A stretch of 64,000 nt of DNA from assembly GCF_000376225.1 (NCBI RefSeq), contig NZ_AQXL01000117.1:1-64000 (forward strand), read 5' to 3'. Both the position numbers and the translations under genes were made by a program. Of the stretch, positions 1 to 9,547 are shown piece by piece. The number at the start of each line of letters is the position of its first letter. The stretch's first letter is position 1. The notes under the pieces are model-generated. The model worked only from the letters and a program-made list of their open reading frames with translations. It was not told the DNA's origin and made no database searches. The DNA is from Effusibacillus pohliae DSM 22757. GTDB taxonomy: Bacteria > Bacillota > Bacilli > Tumebacillales > Effusibacillaceae.

Positions 1-262
1 AGATAAGAGCGTCATCTTTCCGCCCGCGCTTGCCCAAGTCTACCGTTACAGCCCTTGGCGGCTTTGGATTTCGTTGTGTGTAGGCAACTCATCCGACTGT
101 AACGGCCTCAAATTGGGTTCGTGTACCTCAAGCCGTGCGTTTGCCTCCGGCTTCCTTCAGATTCCGCCTCGCGACGGACACCCTTGCCCTTGGCTACGGT
201 AGGCGCTCGCCAGCCCCCGTTCGGGACTCTCACCCTAGAGATGACGCCCATGCTGGGCGTAC
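1..262 (-). mobile_element. Group II intron, 5' part (runs off the left edge)
   Basis: Read on the minus strand from 262, the sequence starts GTACGCCCAGCATGGGC, one base away from the GUGYG start of group II introns. It continues with blocks I recognise from bacterial group II intron domain I: AGGGTGAGAGTCCCGAAC, CAAGGGTGTCC and GAATCTGAAGGAAGC. Only the first 262 nt lie in the window; the maturase/reverse transcriptase gene and domains V-VI would lie to the left. The 5' end is 4 nt from the terminator hairpin of the LCP gene, the insertion habit of class C introns. Family assignment is by memory of conserved blocks; the exact 5' splice position is uncertain by a few bases. Confidence 0.72.
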
Positions 263-266
263 GACT

Positions 267-300
267 AAAAACAGGCAATCGCCGTGACGATTGCCTGTTT
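267..300 (-). terminator. Intrinsic terminator of the LCP gene
   Basis: Minus strand: stem AAACAGGCAATCG / CGATTGCCTGTTT with a 6-nt loop, followed by TT and then the intron. The insertion appears to have cut the U-tract short. Confidence 0.85.
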
Positions 301-309
301 GCCGTTCCG

Positions 310-1620
310 CTATTGATTCAGTGTCAAGTACTGCCCAAAAATGTAGCCGACCGTTCCATTGCGCAGCTTGACGTTGTACCAGCCGCCCTCTTCGCCCAGC
401 ACAGTGACCTCTTCACCAGGTGAGGCGGAGGCGATCACCGCATGATTCGTGCCAGGCCCCTGGCGAACGTTGACCGGATCGGTCACAGTCGCCGTCCGCT
501 GGCCCGTTTTTTTGCCGCCTGTGCCGGAACCGGCCGCCGCATTCGTCCCCATGCTGCCACCGGAATTCGCCGCATCTCCGCCAGCGGCGGAAGCGTTGGT
601 CGACAAGCCGGAGCCCGCATGGACGGATGAGCCGCCGCTGTTCCCCAAAGCTTCCCGCACAAATTTTTGCACCGCTTTCACATCCGGTTCGAGAATCGAC
701 TCACCGAGATTGTTGTACGTTTCCGTCAACAGGTCGTCCGGCGGGATCTGATAGCTTTTCATCGATGCCGAATCGATCGCCAGCAGGTCGGTGGACAAGC
801 GAGTCAGGTCGCTCACCGTCATGTTCGTCTGCACATAAGGTTCCGCCTGTTTCAACATAGCGGGAAAGCGTACCAAAGTGAGCGGCGTCTTCATCTCGGC
901 CAACACCGCTTTCACCAGCTTGCGCTGCCGTTCGGTCCGGGCAAAGTCGGCCCTCGCATCTCCCCGATACCGCACGTATTGCAGGGCCTCACGTCCGTTC
1001 AGATGCTGCTGGCCCGGTTTTAGGTTGATGTCGTACACGCCGTCATCCACATACTTCATCGGAATCTCAACGTTCATGTCAACGCCGCCGATCGCGTCGA
1101 TCACTCCCTCAAATCCTTTAAAATCGGTCACCACATAGTAATGGATTGGAATCTGCAAAAAGTTTTCCACCGTTTTCACAGCCAGCTCCGGCCCGCCGAT
1201 GGCGAACGCCGCGTTGATTTTACTTTTTCCGTGCCCCGGAACGGTGACGTACGTATCCCGCATGATCGACAGCAGATCGGCATGACCGGTTGCCGGATCG
1301 ATCGACACCAGCATCATCGTGTCGGACCGCGGCGCCGTATCCTTGTCGCGGTTGTCCACCCCAAGCAGCAGGACGTTCACCCGTTCCTTGCCTTCCCATT
1401 TGTCGGTGGATACCGTGTTGCCAATCGGTGTGAAATGATTGTGGTTGGCCCGATCCAAAAACTTCATCACCGCAATCAGGTCGTAGGCAAGCAAGCCGAT
1501 CAGAAACGCGGCCAGCAACAGCAAAATTCTGCGAAGTCCCTTGCCGCGCCGTTTTGGAGCGCGCACCCGGCGGCCGATTGACTCTTGTTGTGCAGGTTGA
1601 TTGGTCTCCCGAATATCCAT
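310..1620 (-). CDS. LCP (LytR-CpsA-Psr) family cell-wall ligase with C-terminal SH3b domain
   Basis: 436 aa. LCP enzymes move teichoic acid or other glycopolymers from undecaprenyl phosphate to peptidoglycan outside the membrane. Residues about 1-30 are basic and cytoplasmic, about 31-50 form one membrane anchor, and about 80-310 are the LCP domain with VLLLGVDNRD, RSDTMM, SIMRDTYV and RYRGDARADFARTERQ, which hold the usual Asp/Arg active-site residues. A Gly/Ser/Ala-rich linker (about 325-370) leads to a bacterial SH3 domain (about 372-436: VNVRQGPG...VGYIFGQYL), likely for wall binding. AAAGGAG lies 8 nt before the ATG. Transcribed alone. The SH3b tail is not present on all LCP proteins. 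Confidence 0.93.
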   Translation of the reverse strand: MDIRETNQPAQQESIGRRVRAPKRRGKGLRRILLLLAAFLIGLLAYDLIAVMKFLDRANHNHFTPIGNTVSTDKWEGKERVNVLLLGVDNRDKDTAPRSDTMMLVSIDPATGHADLLSIMRDTYVTVPGHGKSKINAAFAIGGPELAVKTVENFLQIPIHYYVVTDFKGFEGVIDAIGGVDMNVEIPMKYVDDGVYDINLKPGQQHLNGREALQYVRYRGDARADFARTERQRKLVKAVLAEMKTPLTLVRFPAMLKQAEPYVQTNMTVSDLTRLSTDLLAIDSASMKSYQIPPDDLLTETYNNLGESILEPDVKAVQKFVREALGNSGGSSVHAGSGLSTNASAAGGDAANSGGSMGTNAAAGSGTGGKKTGQRTATVTDPVNVRQGPGTNHAVIASASPGEEVTVLGEEGGWYNVKLRNGTVGYIFGQYLTLNQ

Positions 1621-1803
1621 CCTACCGCTCCTTTATCCTTGCCTCGGCCTTCCGCTCCCGTAGCAGATTTATTGTACCATGCAGTTCCGTTGCCGGGGAA
1701 GATTGCGAAAGTCCCAGATCAACAATCTTTTCCATCCTCCAGGTCCGCCACTGTACGAACCGCTTGCAAACGGCTACAATAAATTGTATTAGGAGGGAAT
1801 CAC

Positions 1804-2562
1804 TTGATCTACACAATTTGGCACAGCATTCGCAGACCTGCTTCCTACAAGCGGCTGACGCAGCAGAAACTGTGGCGGCTGATCCTGACTCTGTTCGTTT
1901 TTTTCACATCGGTCACCGGCGTGAAAGCGCTGATGATGGCGAATTCGATCAACCAGTTTGTATGGTTTATGCAAAATGAGTTTCCCGCCAAGATGCCGCC
2001 GTTCCATTACAATGGAAGCGAGCTGCTGGTTGACGGGCCGACCCCAGTCACATTAACCGCGAAAAACGGGTATTCTGTAATCGTCGACGTTTCGGCTCCC
2101 GTCCCGCGCGATTCGCTTAATCAAATCAACTCGGGCGCTGTTTTCGGAAAAACGGAACTGTACGTCCTCAACCGCGGCGTCCAGCAAAGTTTTTCCTACA
2201 AAAACCAACTGATGTTGCGGAATCCACTGACAAAACACGATATCATCAGGATGGTTCCGTTTTTGAAGCCTCTCTTGCTGATCGCACTGGTCATCGGGTC
2301 ACTTGGCATGATCGGATGGAGCTTTGTCCAGATCACCCTGTTCTCGTTTTTGGCCATGCTGATCGCTTCGCTGCAAAGAATCCGCCTCAGCTACCGGCAG
2401 GCGTGGCTGATCGCGGCATTTTCACTGATACCGGCGTCGCTGATCGATTTGCTCAACTTTTTTCTACAGTCCCACTACCTGTCGCTTGCTTTCTGGGTGG
2501 CCGTGTTGACATACATGCACCATGGAATGGGGAGTTTCAAAAAGGGGGATGGTGTGGAATGA
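1804..2562 (+). CDS. DUF1189 family membrane protein
   Basis: 252 aa with a TTG start behind AGGAGGGAAT. The opening (FWHSI-type motif followed by RLTQQKLWRLI) and layout fit DUF1189: one N-terminal membrane helix (about 24-45), an extracytoplasmic domain of about 100 residues, then three to four C-terminal helices (about 157-240). The family has no firmly established function; some members sit near maltose or cell-envelope genes. Its last codons overlap the CbpB start in an ATGA, so the two are translationally coupled and may work together. Confidence 0.8.
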   Translation: MIYTIWHSIRRPASYKRLTQQKLWRLILTLFVFFTSVTGVKALMMANSINQFVWFMQNEFPAKMPPFHYNGSELLVDGPTPVTLTAKNGYSVIVDVSAPVPRDSLNQINSGAVFGKTELYVLNRGVQQSFSYKNQLMLRNPLTKHDIIRMVPFLKPLLLIALVIGSLGMIGWSFVQITLFSFLAMLIASLQRIRLSYRQAWLIAAFSLIPASLIDLLNFFLQSHYLSLAFWVAVLTYMHHGMGSFKKGDGVE

Positions 2563-3002
2563 CGACCATAAACATGAGAGACAGCCTGCTTCTGCAACAG
2601 GAAATCCGGGAGCTGATCATACCGGCCGACAATGTGGCGCACGTCCAATTGGGCAATTCGTTGGAGCACGCCCTGCTCGTATTGACCAAATCCGGCTATT
2701 CGGCCGTACCGGTGCTCGACCTGCATTTTCGCATCCATGGACTGATCAGTACGACGCTGATTTTCGATACGATCCTCGGGATCGAACGGATCGAACATGA
2801 AAAATTGGGCGATCTCAAAGTGGAACAAATCATGAACCGCAAAGTGCCTCGCCTGAAAGAAAACGACACCTTTTTCCGGGCGCTCGAGCTGTCGATCAAC
2901 AACCCATTCATCTGCATCGAGAACCAGGACGGGGTGTTCGCCGGGATTCTCACCCGCCGATCAATCCTTGCCCTGGTCTACCGGCACTTTCGAAACGTCT
3001 GA
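2559..3002 (+). CDS. cbpB: c-di-AMP-binding CBS protein CbpB/DarB
   Basis: 147 aa, two CBS motifs filling the whole protein. The sequence VAHVQLGNSLEHALLVLTKS followed by GYSAVPVLD closely follows Bacillus YkuL (DarB/CbpB), a stand-alone CBS dimer that binds c-di-AMP and, when free, acts on the stringent-response enzyme Rel and on pyruvate carboxylase. The start is the ATG at 2559, preceded by AAAAGGGGGA and overlapping the DUF1189 stop (ATGA). Upstream in-frame codons lie inside DUF1189 and are not needed. Length equals the Bacillus family. Confidence 0.9.
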   Translation: MTTINMRDSLLLQQEIRELIIPADNVAHVQLGNSLEHALLVLTKSGYSAVPVLDLHFRIHGLISTTLIFDTILGIERIEHEKLGDLKVEQIMNRKVPRLKENDTFFRALELSINNPFICIENQDGVFAGILTRRSILALVYRHFRNV

Positions 3003-3023
3003 TCGGATTGGGCGTACGACAAT

Positions 3024-3060
3024 AACAATGGCGCGGGACACGCTTCCCACGCCATTGTTT
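3024..3060. terminator. Terminator hairpin between cbpB and the L,D-transpeptidase gene
   Basis: AACAATGGCG / CGCCATTGTT with an inner GGGA/TCCC pairing. The right arm ends in TTT on the plus strand. A second GC-rich inverted repeat, GGCAGGCGGC / GCCGCCTGCC (3083-3120), follows and may serve the opposite gene. Confidence 0.7.
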
Positions 3061-3125
3061 GCTGCGGTCACAACTGCCAGGCGGCAGGCGGCCTTCCCGG
3101 CTACCGCCAAGCCGCCTGCCTGATG

Positions 3126-3461
3126 TTACGGCCGAATCGTCACATGCGTCCCCAACGGCACCCGCTTTGCCAGTTCCAGCACGTCCTTGTTGTGCATCCG
3201 GATACAGCCGTGCGACACGCGCTTACCGATCGACGCAGGATCGTTGGTTCCGTGGATGCCGTAATGCCTTTTCGACAGCCCCATCCAAAAAGCACCGAAC
3301 GGCCCGCCTGGATTCGGCACCTTGTTGACGATCATGAATTCGCCCTGTGGCGTTTGGCTCAGCACCCGGCCGATCCCGACCGGATACGTTTTCACCAGTT
3401 CGCTGTCCTGATAGAGATACAATTTTCGTTCCGACATATCAACGGTGATTCGATACGCCAT
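3126..3461 (-). CDS. L,D-transpeptidase (YkuD domain)
   Basis: 111 aa, a bare YkuD catalytic domain with no LysM. The motif [20 protein letters not shown] holds the catalytic Cys and His of L,D-transpeptidases, which make 3-3 cross-links or attach proteins to peptidoglycan. No signal peptide is seen, as in some spore YkuD proteins, so a spore or forespore-side role is possible. I chose the internal ATG (MAYRITVD) because GAAGGGGATG lies just upstream; an in-frame extension to 3539 has no ribosome site and non-conserved sequence. Confidence 0.86.
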   Translation of the reverse strand: MAYRITVDMSERKLYLYQDSELVKTYPVGIGRVLSQTPQGEFMIVNKVPNPGGPFGAFWMGLSKRHYGIHGTNDPASIGKRVSHGCIRMHNKDVLELAKRVPLGTHVTIRP

Positions 3462-3545
3462 TTCGCATCCCCTTCGCCGCCTGCATAGCGACACCGTCTC
3501 GCTGTTACAAGGTATGCGAATACCTAGCGGCTGGTGCATGGCCGT

Positions 3546-3761
3546 TCAAAATTCGTTTTCATGCAAACGGATCGTCTCGAAATAGCGGGTGCCGCGTCCC
3601 GGAATGCCAAACGAGAATCCATCCCGGCAACGGTGCACCTGATGCACGCAGTTGGAACAGACGACCATGCCGCATTTCGAACACCACGTGACCCAGTCCA
3701 GTTGCGGCTGCGACTTGCCGCAGCTCGGACACTGCTTCAGCTTGTACAAGGATTGATGCAT
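3546..3761 (-). CDS. Small zinc-ribbon protein, function unknown
   Basis: 71 aa. Holds three CxxC pairs (CPSCG, CSKCG, CSNCVHQVHRC), pointing to one or two structural zinc sites. TAAGGGGGAATCC lies just before the ATG, so it is a translated gene. It sits 12 nt downstream of the PhzF-like gene on the same strand and may share its transcript. I do not recognise the family. Confidence 0.7.
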   Translation of the reverse strand: MHQSLYKLKQCPSCGKSQPQLDWVTWCSKCGMVVCSNCVHQVHRCRDGFSFGIPGRGTRYFETIRLHENEF

Positions 3762-3773
3762 CCGGATTCCCCC

Positions 3774-4661
3774 TTATACGAATTCTCCCTTCGCCACCAT
3801 CACCACATGGCCTCCGACGGACACCTCAATCCCGGCCGCTTTTTCCTCAGCCCGTAGATAGAGCAGAGAAGGCCGTCCGATTTCATACCCCTGTTCGACC
3901 CTCAAATCGATCTGCGTCCGGCCAAAATACCGGTGTTTCACCAAATAACCGGCCAGGTTTCCGTTGGCACTCCCAGTCGCCGGATCTTCCGGCACTCCGA
4001 AATAGTCGCCGAACACCCTGGCGTTTACCTGATTTTGGCTGCTGTACGTCTCCGGACAAAAGACGAGAATCGCTTTCGCTTGCAGCTTGTCGACCAGTGC
4101 AAAATACTCGTCCCGATTGGTGCGGCTCCGCTTGACAGCGTCCAGCGAATTTAACGGAACAATCAGGCTCGGCAGCCCGGTGGACACTTCCTGCACGGGG
4201 AATCGGTGATCGATGTCTTCCTCCTCAATGCTCAGCACTTTCGCGATTCGCTGCGGATCGACCGTTTCGCCAAACACGGGCTGATTTTGTTTCATCCACA
4301 GCAGATCGTTCTCTCCCCCCGCGCCGCCGAATGTCACCGGAATCTGGCCGACCCGCAGGTTTAGCACAATCGTATCGGCCGCCTTCCCGGCAATCTCCCG
4401 TTGAATCACAAAGGCGGTGCCAAGCGTCGGATGGCCGGCGAACGGAACCTCCTCCTCCGGCGTAAAAATCCGCACGTCATATCCGCCGTTTTGCTGTTCG
4501 TCCGACAGGAGAAAGGTCGTCTCCGAATAGTTCATCTCTCTGGCGATTTTCTGCATTTCCGCCGTGGAAAGGCCGCCGGCCCCCCGGAATACGGCCAACT
4601 GATTACCGGCATATTTTGCTTCCGCAAACACATCGACGATAAAAAAGGGCAATCGATGCAT
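3774..4661 (-). CDS. PhzF-family isomerase
   Basis: 295 aa. PhzF proteins have a diaminopimelate-epimerase fold and catalyse isomerisation or cyclisation; PhzF itself acts in phenazine synthesis, but most homologues have unknown substrates. Motifs: FIVDVFAE..YAGNQLAVF at the N-terminus, NYSETTFLL (catalytic Glu), FTPEEEVPFAGHPTLGTA and GVPEDPATGSANGNLAGYL, all family signatures. Start taken as MHRLPFF because AGGAGGAGTGGTGCC precedes that ATG; the ORF can extend 9 codons with no ribosome site. Confidence 0.9.
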   Translation of the reverse strand: MHRLPFFIVDVFAEAKYAGNQLAVFRGAGGLSTAEMQKIAREMNYSETTFLLSDEQQNGGYDVRIFTPEEEVPFAGHPTLGTAFVIQREIAGKAADTIVLNLRVGQIPVTFGGAGGENDLLWMKQNQPVFGETVDPQRIAKVLSIEEEDIDHRFPVQEVSTGLPSLIVPLNSLDAVKRSRTNRDEYFALVDKLQAKAILVFCPETYSSQNQVNARVFGDYFGVPEDPATGSANGNLAGYLVKHRYFGRTQIDLRVEQGYEIGRPSLLYLRAEEKAAGIEVSVGGHVVMVAKGEFV

Positions 4662-4813
4662 GGCACCACTCCTCCTATCCCCCAGCAACTGGCATATTTA
4701 GAAGATTGTACGGCATCACCGCGGGTTACGCAACAAAAAAATATGCCGTACCCATCGGTACGAGCATTTCAATTCCACCGCTACTTTGAAATAGGCGATT
4801 CGGCAGCAATCAG

Positions 4814-5239
4814 TTATCTCTTCCGATACGGGACGGTCGGCACGTACTGCTCTCCCTTGACTTTCGCAATCCAGTCCAGCTCTGCCAGCGCAAGGATTTC
4901 GAAGTTCTCCGCGATATGCTTGTCGCCTTGTTTGCGCCAGCCGTCGATGATCGGATACACCGGGCCGTAAAAACCGTTTATGTACCACATCTCAAAAATC
5001 AGGTCAGGATGCAGCAACCCATGCTTGAAAAACGTCCCGATCATCTCAAAAAATCCGCAGAATCCGGTAAAATGGTCAAAGCCTTCGCTGCCGCGCGGAT
5101 GCCGCTCGACAAACCGTTCGTAAGTGGACACCTGAAATTCGGTCGCCATCCACTTTCTGGCGGCACGCATCCGGTCCGCCTCAAACTGTTGGTACAGTTT
5201 GAGCATCAAATCGGCATCTTGACGGGTCGGTTTGTTCAC
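4814..5239 (-). CDS. Conserved hypothetical protein
   Basis: 141 aa, soluble, helix-rich, rich in Trp/Phe/Tyr (e.g. FTGFCGFFEMIGTFF). No signal peptide or membrane segment. It lies 6 nt downstream of the VOC gene on the same strand, so the two are probably one operon. I do not recognise a family with confidence; DUF4760-like proteins are a loose possibility. Confidence 0.6.
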   Translation of the reverse strand: MNKPTRQDADLMLKLYQQFEADRMRAARKWMATEFQVSTYERFVERHPRGSEGFDHFTGFCGFFEMIGTFFKHGLLHPDLIFEMWYINGFYGPVYPIIDGWRKQGDKHIAENFEILALAELDWIAKVKGEQYVPTVPYRKR

Positions 5240-5245
5240 AGCCGC

Positions 5246-5629
5246 TCACTCCTTCGGTTGGAAAAATTCCAGCCGCTCATTGTCCGGGCCGTAAAAGAAA
5301 CCGACCTTGACGCCGCCCAGAATCGTCCGCGGTTCGTCGTCGATCAGTTCCACGTTCAGTTCTTTCAAACGCTCCCATTCCTTTTCAATATCCGTCACGG
5401 TGAACGCCACATGGTTGACCACGCCTTTCACCGGATAGGTTTCGCCGGTTCCGGCCACCAACTCGATCTGCACGTCCGATTGTCCCGGAAATCCCATGAA
5501 GATCAATTCTACCCGATCGTTCAACTTCTCCCGCTTGATCACTTCCAACCCGATCACATTTTCGTAAAACCGGATCGATCGTTTTGCGTCCGACACCATG
5601 ATACCGACATGTTCGACTTTTTGGATCAT
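5246..5629 (-). CDS. VOC (glyoxalase/bleomycin-resistance fold) protein
   Basis: 127 aa with two beta-alpha-beta-beta-beta modules. Likely metal ligands: H8 (VEHVGIMVSD), E near 54 (IELVAG), H near 73 (VNHVAFTV) and E near 120 (ERLEFFQP). This is the His-Glu-His-Glu pattern of glyoxalase I, methylmalonyl-CoA epimerase and related dioxygenases, so an active metalloenzyme is likely; the substrate cannot be told. GAGGAG lies just before the ATG. Confidence 0.85.
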   Translation of the reverse strand: MIQKVEHVGIMVSDAKRSIRFYENVIGLEVIKREKLNDRVELIFMGFPGQSDVQIELVAGTGETYPVKGVVNHVAFTVTDIEKEWERLKELNVELIDDEPRTILGGVKVGFFYGPDNERLEFFQPKE

Positions 5630-5767
5630 CTGAACTCCTCCTCACAATGGAAAATTGTACTACGTTCTCGCAAAATTCGCCATCCGTCACCCAATTTTTC
5701 CGCTGGCAGCGTCTCTTCGCCGAGATTGGGCATATGCTACAGAAGCCTGATCCGGGAGGGGGTTCTG

Positions 5768-6808
5768 TTGCTTGTTCGCAGCGAAACGTTTGCCAACATG
5801 CGTCCCGCTTTGCTGCGCCTGGAAGATGTCGGACCAGGCGGGCCGTATCGGACGCTTGAGGATCTCGGGCGGTTACGCGCCGTTTTTGAATATCTGTTTG
5901 CGGAACGGGTGCCGTTTCACGTGGCACTCATCCCCCGCTGGAAGAACATCGAATCGGACGGCAGTTGGTATGAAAAAGGAATCGACGATCCATATCCGGA
6001 CGAATACTTGAGAAAGCTCATCGGTCTGCTGCAAACCGCCCAGAAGCAGGGCGCTTTGTTTGGCATGCACGGCTATACCCACCAGTACGGCAACCGGAAA
6101 ATGAAGGATGACAATCAGGATACGGCAACCGGTTTCGAATTTGACATAAAAAATGCGCCGGAAACGAAAACGCCCGCCTATGCGGTCCAGCGGGTCACCA
6201 AAAGTTGGGCCGCGTTTCGGCGTGCCGGCCTCTACCCGCATTTTTGGGAGTCGCCCCATTATACGCACACCCGCCAGCAGGAGCGGATCTTTGAACTGTT
6301 CAGCCGCGTAATCTATCAGCCGGACGTGGAAGGCCGGGCAGCCACAAACGTGTTTATGTCGGAAACGGGCGTTTTTTACATTCCGACACCGCTCGGCTAT
6401 ATCGACGAGCGGAACACGGTCGAGCGGGTCTTGTCCCGACTGGAAGGATTCGACGGGTTAGCCTCCCTGTTTTATCATCCATTTCGCGAATTTCCATTTT
6501 TAGAGCGGGCCACCGGTCAGACCGGGAAACCTGTCTTCCGCAACGGGCTGCCGGTGTTTCAATACCGCCGGGACACACAATCGGATCTGCAGAAGCTGAT
6601 TCACGGGTTCCGGCAACGGGGATTTGACTGGGTGCCGCTGTATTATGTGCTGCCCAAGCAGCGGGTGTCGCCCGGCCAGTCGCAGGTGGTTTTCTATCCG
6701 CTGCCGTTCTGGCCCCGCCCACCCGTGCAGCTGTTGCCAGAACCGATTTGGCCCCTTGGAGCCGGTTGCCTGCTCCCCCAACCAGTGGTGTGGAACACGG
6801 TTGACTGA
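5768..6808 (+). CDS. DUF2334 polysaccharide-deacetylase-like protein
   Basis: 346 aa. Matches the DUF2334 branch of the NodB-like deacetylase fold: LRLEDVGPGGPY near the start (the metal-binding Asp region), FHVALIPRW, GMHGYTHQYG (HG.TH metal motif), FWESPHYTHT and FYHPFREF. Such proteins deacetylate extracellular polysaccharide or act as esterases. The TTG at 5768 follows GGGAGGGGG at a good distance, which decides the start; the open frame extends far upstream but only as antisense to the VOC gene. The C-terminus is proline-rich. No signal peptide is evident. Confidence 0.78.
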   Translation: MLVRSETFANMRPALLRLEDVGPGGPYRTLEDLGRLRAVFEYLFAERVPFHVALIPRWKNIESDGSWYEKGIDDPYPDEYLRKLIGLLQTAQKQGALFGMHGYTHQYGNRKMKDDNQDTATGFEFDIKNAPETKTPAYAVQRVTKSWAAFRRAGLYPHFWESPHYTHTRQQERIFELFSRVIYQPDVEGRAATNVFMSETGVFYIPTPLGYIDERNTVERVLSRLEGFDGLASLFYHPFREFPFLERATGQTGKPVFRNGLPVFQYRRDTQSDLQKLIHGFRQRGFDWVPLYYVLPKQRVSPGQSQVVFYPLPFWPRPPVQLLPEPIWPLGAGCLLPQPVVWNTVD

Positions 6809-6984
6809 GCACTGCGGATTTTCCAGGCTGCAGGGTTTGGCAGGGGCCAGTCCCTGTACGCCCCGCGATCTCAGTCGCCAGCCGATCAGGATCCACGATC
6901 GAAAGAAGGGGATGGCACCCCGTTTCAGTCATCTATAGCGTCCGGACCGCCGGTGAAAAATCGGCTCCCTGGTGGGCCAAGCAA

Positions 6985-7018
6985 AAAAACAGGCCTGGCG
7001 ACGTGCCAAGCCTGGATG
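6985..7018 (-). terminator. Terminator of rocDFA
   Basis: Minus strand: CCAGGCTTGGC / GCCAGGCCTG hairpin followed by a run of seven T. The rest of 6809-7039 shows nothing else. Confidence 0.85.
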
Positions 7019-7039
7019 TGCTGCCTTCCCGCAAACGGA

Positions 7040-8581
7040 TCAAAACCGCTCGGATACCACTTTCGCCTGCATGAACCACAGCAGGTAGTCGCGGCCCCCC
7101 GCTTTCGAGTCGGTGCCCGACATGTTGAAGCCGCCGAACGGGTGGACGCCGACCAGAGCGCCGGTGCATTTCCGGTTGAAGTACAGGTTGCCGCAGTGCA
7201 TATGTCTGCGGGCATATTCCAGATGCTCGCGATTGTTGGTGTAAAGCGATCCGGTCAAGCCGTATTCCGTATTGTTGAAGATGTCAACCGCGTGTTCAAA
7301 GCTGTCTGCCTTGCAGAACGCCACGACCGGCCCGAAAATTTCATCCCGCATGATGCGGGCGTCTTCTTTTACATCGGCAAAAATCGTCGGTTCGATGTAC
7401 CAGCCGTTGCCCTCCGCCCGGCCGCCGCCCAGCATCAGCCGGCCTTCGCCTTGGCCGATTTCGATATAGCTCATGATTTTATTAAACGCCTTCTGGTCGA
7501 TCACCGGGCCGACCGGATAGTTCTGTTCCGGCAGCCCGATCCGCAACTGTTTCGTCTTCTCGACCACTTTCGCCAGCACCTCGTCATACACATCTTTGTG
7601 AATGATCGCTCGCGAGCCGGCGGAACATTTCTGTCCCTGGAACCCGAATGCGGACTGTACGATGCCAATGGCGGCTTCCTCCAGATCGGCCGATGCGTCA
7701 ACGACGACCGCATCCTTGCCTCCCATCTCCGCCACCAGCCGCTTGATCCAGATTTGGCCTTGTGCCGCCTTGGCCGCCCGCTCGTTGATCCGCAGCCCCG
7801 TGTCGCGCGAGCCGGTGAACGAGATGAACCGGGTTTTCGGATGCTCGACCATAAAATCGCCGATTTCCGCCGGATCACCCGGCACATAATTGATGACGCC
7901 CGGCGGCAGACCGATCTCCTCCATCAGCTCGACAAACTTGGCGGCAATGATTGGCGTTTGCGATGCCGGCTTCAGCAATACCGTATTGCCCGTCACAATC
8001 GCGGACACAGTCATCCCCGCCATGATCGCCAGCGGGAAGTTCCACGGCGGGATGATGAGACCGACGCCAAGCGGGATGTAGTACAGACGGTTATCTTCAC
8101 CCGGCAGCGGCACCAACGGCTGCGGACCGCCCAGGCGGATCATCTCGCGTCCGTAAAATTCCAGGAAGTCGATCGCTTCCGCCACGTCTGCATCCGCTTC
8201 CGCCCAGTTTTTCCCCGCTTCATACACGATCCAGGCGGCAAACTCAAACTTGCGCCGGCGCATCACCGCCGCCGCCTTGAACAGATAGCCGGCCCGCGTG
8301 TGCGGGTCCACATGCTGCCAGGTCTTGAACGTTTCCAACGCGACCTGTATCGCTTGATCCACCAACTTTTTGTCCGCCTGCGACTGGATGCCGACCACTT
8401 CATCCAGATTGCCGGGGTTAACCGATTGGTCCCGTTTGTCGGTGAACATTTTCTCCCTGCCGATCACCAACGGGTATACCTTGCCAAACTCCGCTTTCAC
8501 CTTGGCCAGCGCCGCTTCCATCGCCTGCCGGTTGGCCGGATCGGCAAAATCGGTGAACGGTTCGTTGCGAAATTCGATCAT
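7040..8581 (-). CDS. rocA: 1-pyrroline-5-carboxylate dehydrogenase (copy 1, roc operon)
   Basis: 513 aa; Bacillus RocA is about 515. NAD-dependent oxidation of glutamate semialdehyde to glutamate, the last step of arginine/ornithine and proline breakdown. Shows the aldehyde-dehydrogenase core: [23 protein letters not shown], the general-base Glu in [10 protein letters not shown], and the catalytic Cys in [12 protein letters not shown]. Start MIEFRNEP, the family start; the 19-codon extension is not conserved. It is third in rocD-rocF-rocA, 61 nt after rocF, and so controlled by the sigma-54 promoter at 10826. A near-identical second copy lies at 18435. Confidence 0.96.
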   Translation of the reverse strand: MIEFRNEPFTDFADPANRQAMEAALAKVKAEFGKVYPLVIGREKMFTDKRDQSVNPGNLDEVVGIQSQADKKLVDQAIQVALETFKTWQHVDPHTRAGYLFKAAAVMRRRKFEFAAWIVYEAGKNWAEADADVAEAIDFLEFYGREMIRLGGPQPLVPLPGEDNRLYYIPLGVGLIIPPWNFPLAIMAGMTVSAIVTGNTVLLKPASQTPIIAAKFVELMEEIGLPPGVINYVPGDPAEIGDFMVEHPKTRFISFTGSRDTGLRINERAAKAAQGQIWIKRLVAEMGGKDAVVVDASADLEEAAIGIVQSAFGFQGQKCSAGSRAIIHKDVYDEVLAKVVEKTKQLRIGLPEQNYPVGPVIDQKAFNKIMSYIEIGQGEGRLMLGGGRAEGNGWYIEPTIFADVKEDARIMRDEIFGPVVAFCKADSFEHAVDIFNNTEYGLTGSLYTNNREHLEYARRHMHCGNLYFNRKCTGALVGVHPFGGFNMSGTDSKAGGRDYLLWFMQAKVVSERF

Positions 8582-8642
8582 CGTGTGATTCCTCCATTGA
8601 TTTTTCCGGCTTCTTCTCAAGAATTCCCGTATTTGCACATGA

Positions 8643-9542
8643 TTATAAAACCGTTTCGCCCAGTAGCGAACAGATCATGTCGACCGCCACCCGGGCCGTC
8701 CGGTTCTCCACATCCAAAATCGGGTTCACCTCGACCACGTCAACCGAGGTCAGCACACCGGCAGCAGCCAGCATCTCCATCGCGAGATGACCCTCGCGAT
8801 ACGTGACGCCGCCGAGCACCGGCGTGCCGACTCCCGGCGCTTCCCGCGGGTCAAACGCGTCCAGATCGAGGCTCAAATGCACACCGTCCGTTCCCTCGGA
8901 TGCGATCCGAATCGCCTGTTCCATGACGGCCGACATGCCCATTTTGTCGATCTCGTGCATGGTGAAGACGGAAACACCCGTCTGCTTGATGAGCAGCCTC
9001 TCCTCCGGATCGAGCGAACGGGCGCCGACGATCACCACATTTTTTGCCTCCAATTTCGGCGAGAACCCAGCCACGCCGGTCAGTTCCGGATGGCCCAGGC
9101 CGAGCGCGACTGCCAGCGGCATACCGTGGATGTTGCCGGAAGGCGTCGTTTCCTCCGTATTCATGTCGCCGTGTGCGTCAAACCAGATCACGCCCAATTT
9201 TTCGACCGCTTTCGCGACACCGGCAACGCTGCCGATCGCGATCGAATGATCGCCGCCGAGAATGATCGGGAAACGGTCCGCTTGCATTTCGCTCTCCACC
9301 CATCGCGCCAGTTCGTTCGATACGGTGACAATTTCCGGCATGTACTTCAGTTTTGTGTTGGTGACGCGGTGCGATTCGGGAGTCGGCACGTTCACATTCC
9401 CCAAATCGACCACCTCATACCCGAGCCTGGCCATCCGCTGATGCAAGTTGGCATAGCGAATCGCCGACGCTCCCATATCAACTCCCCGCCGGCCTTGTCC
9501 CAGATCGAGCGGGACTCCTATGATCGATACCGTTTTTTTCAT
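8643..9542 (-). CDS. rocF: Arginase
   Basis: 299 aa. Hydrolyses arginine to ornithine and urea using a two-Mn centre. Ureohydrolase motifs are intact: [20 protein letters not shown], and [18 protein letters not shown]. Start at MKKTVSIIG behind GGGAGGTAACTTGC; 9 in-frame codons upstream overlap the end of rocD. 5 nt separate it from rocD, so the two are one transcript. Confidence 0.96.
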   Translation of the reverse strand: MKKTVSIIGVPLDLGQGRRGVDMGASAIRYANLHQRMARLGYEVVDLGNVNVPTPESHRVTNTKLKYMPEIVTVSNELARWVESEMQADRFPIILGGDHSIAIGSVAGVAKAVEKLGVIWFDAHGDMNTEETTPSGNIHGMPLAVALGLGHPELTGVAGFSPKLEAKNVVIVGARSLDPEERLLIKQTGVSVFTMHEIDKMGMSAVMEQAIRIASEGTDGVHLSLDLDAFDPREAPGVGTPVLGGVTYREGHLAMEMLAAAGVLTSVDVVEVNPILDVENRTARVAVDMICSLLGETVL

Positions 9543-9547
9543 GCAAG

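Noticed and set aside
4916-5767. Long open frame running upstream of the DUF2334 gene
   Set aside because: It is antisense to the DUF4760-like and VOC genes; the TTG at 5768 has the ribosome site and family start.
6953-8806. 617-codon open frame opposite rocA (and 550 codons opposite the second copy)
   Set aside because: Codon-pattern shadows of GC-rich aldehyde dehydrogenase genes; no family features, no ribosome sites.
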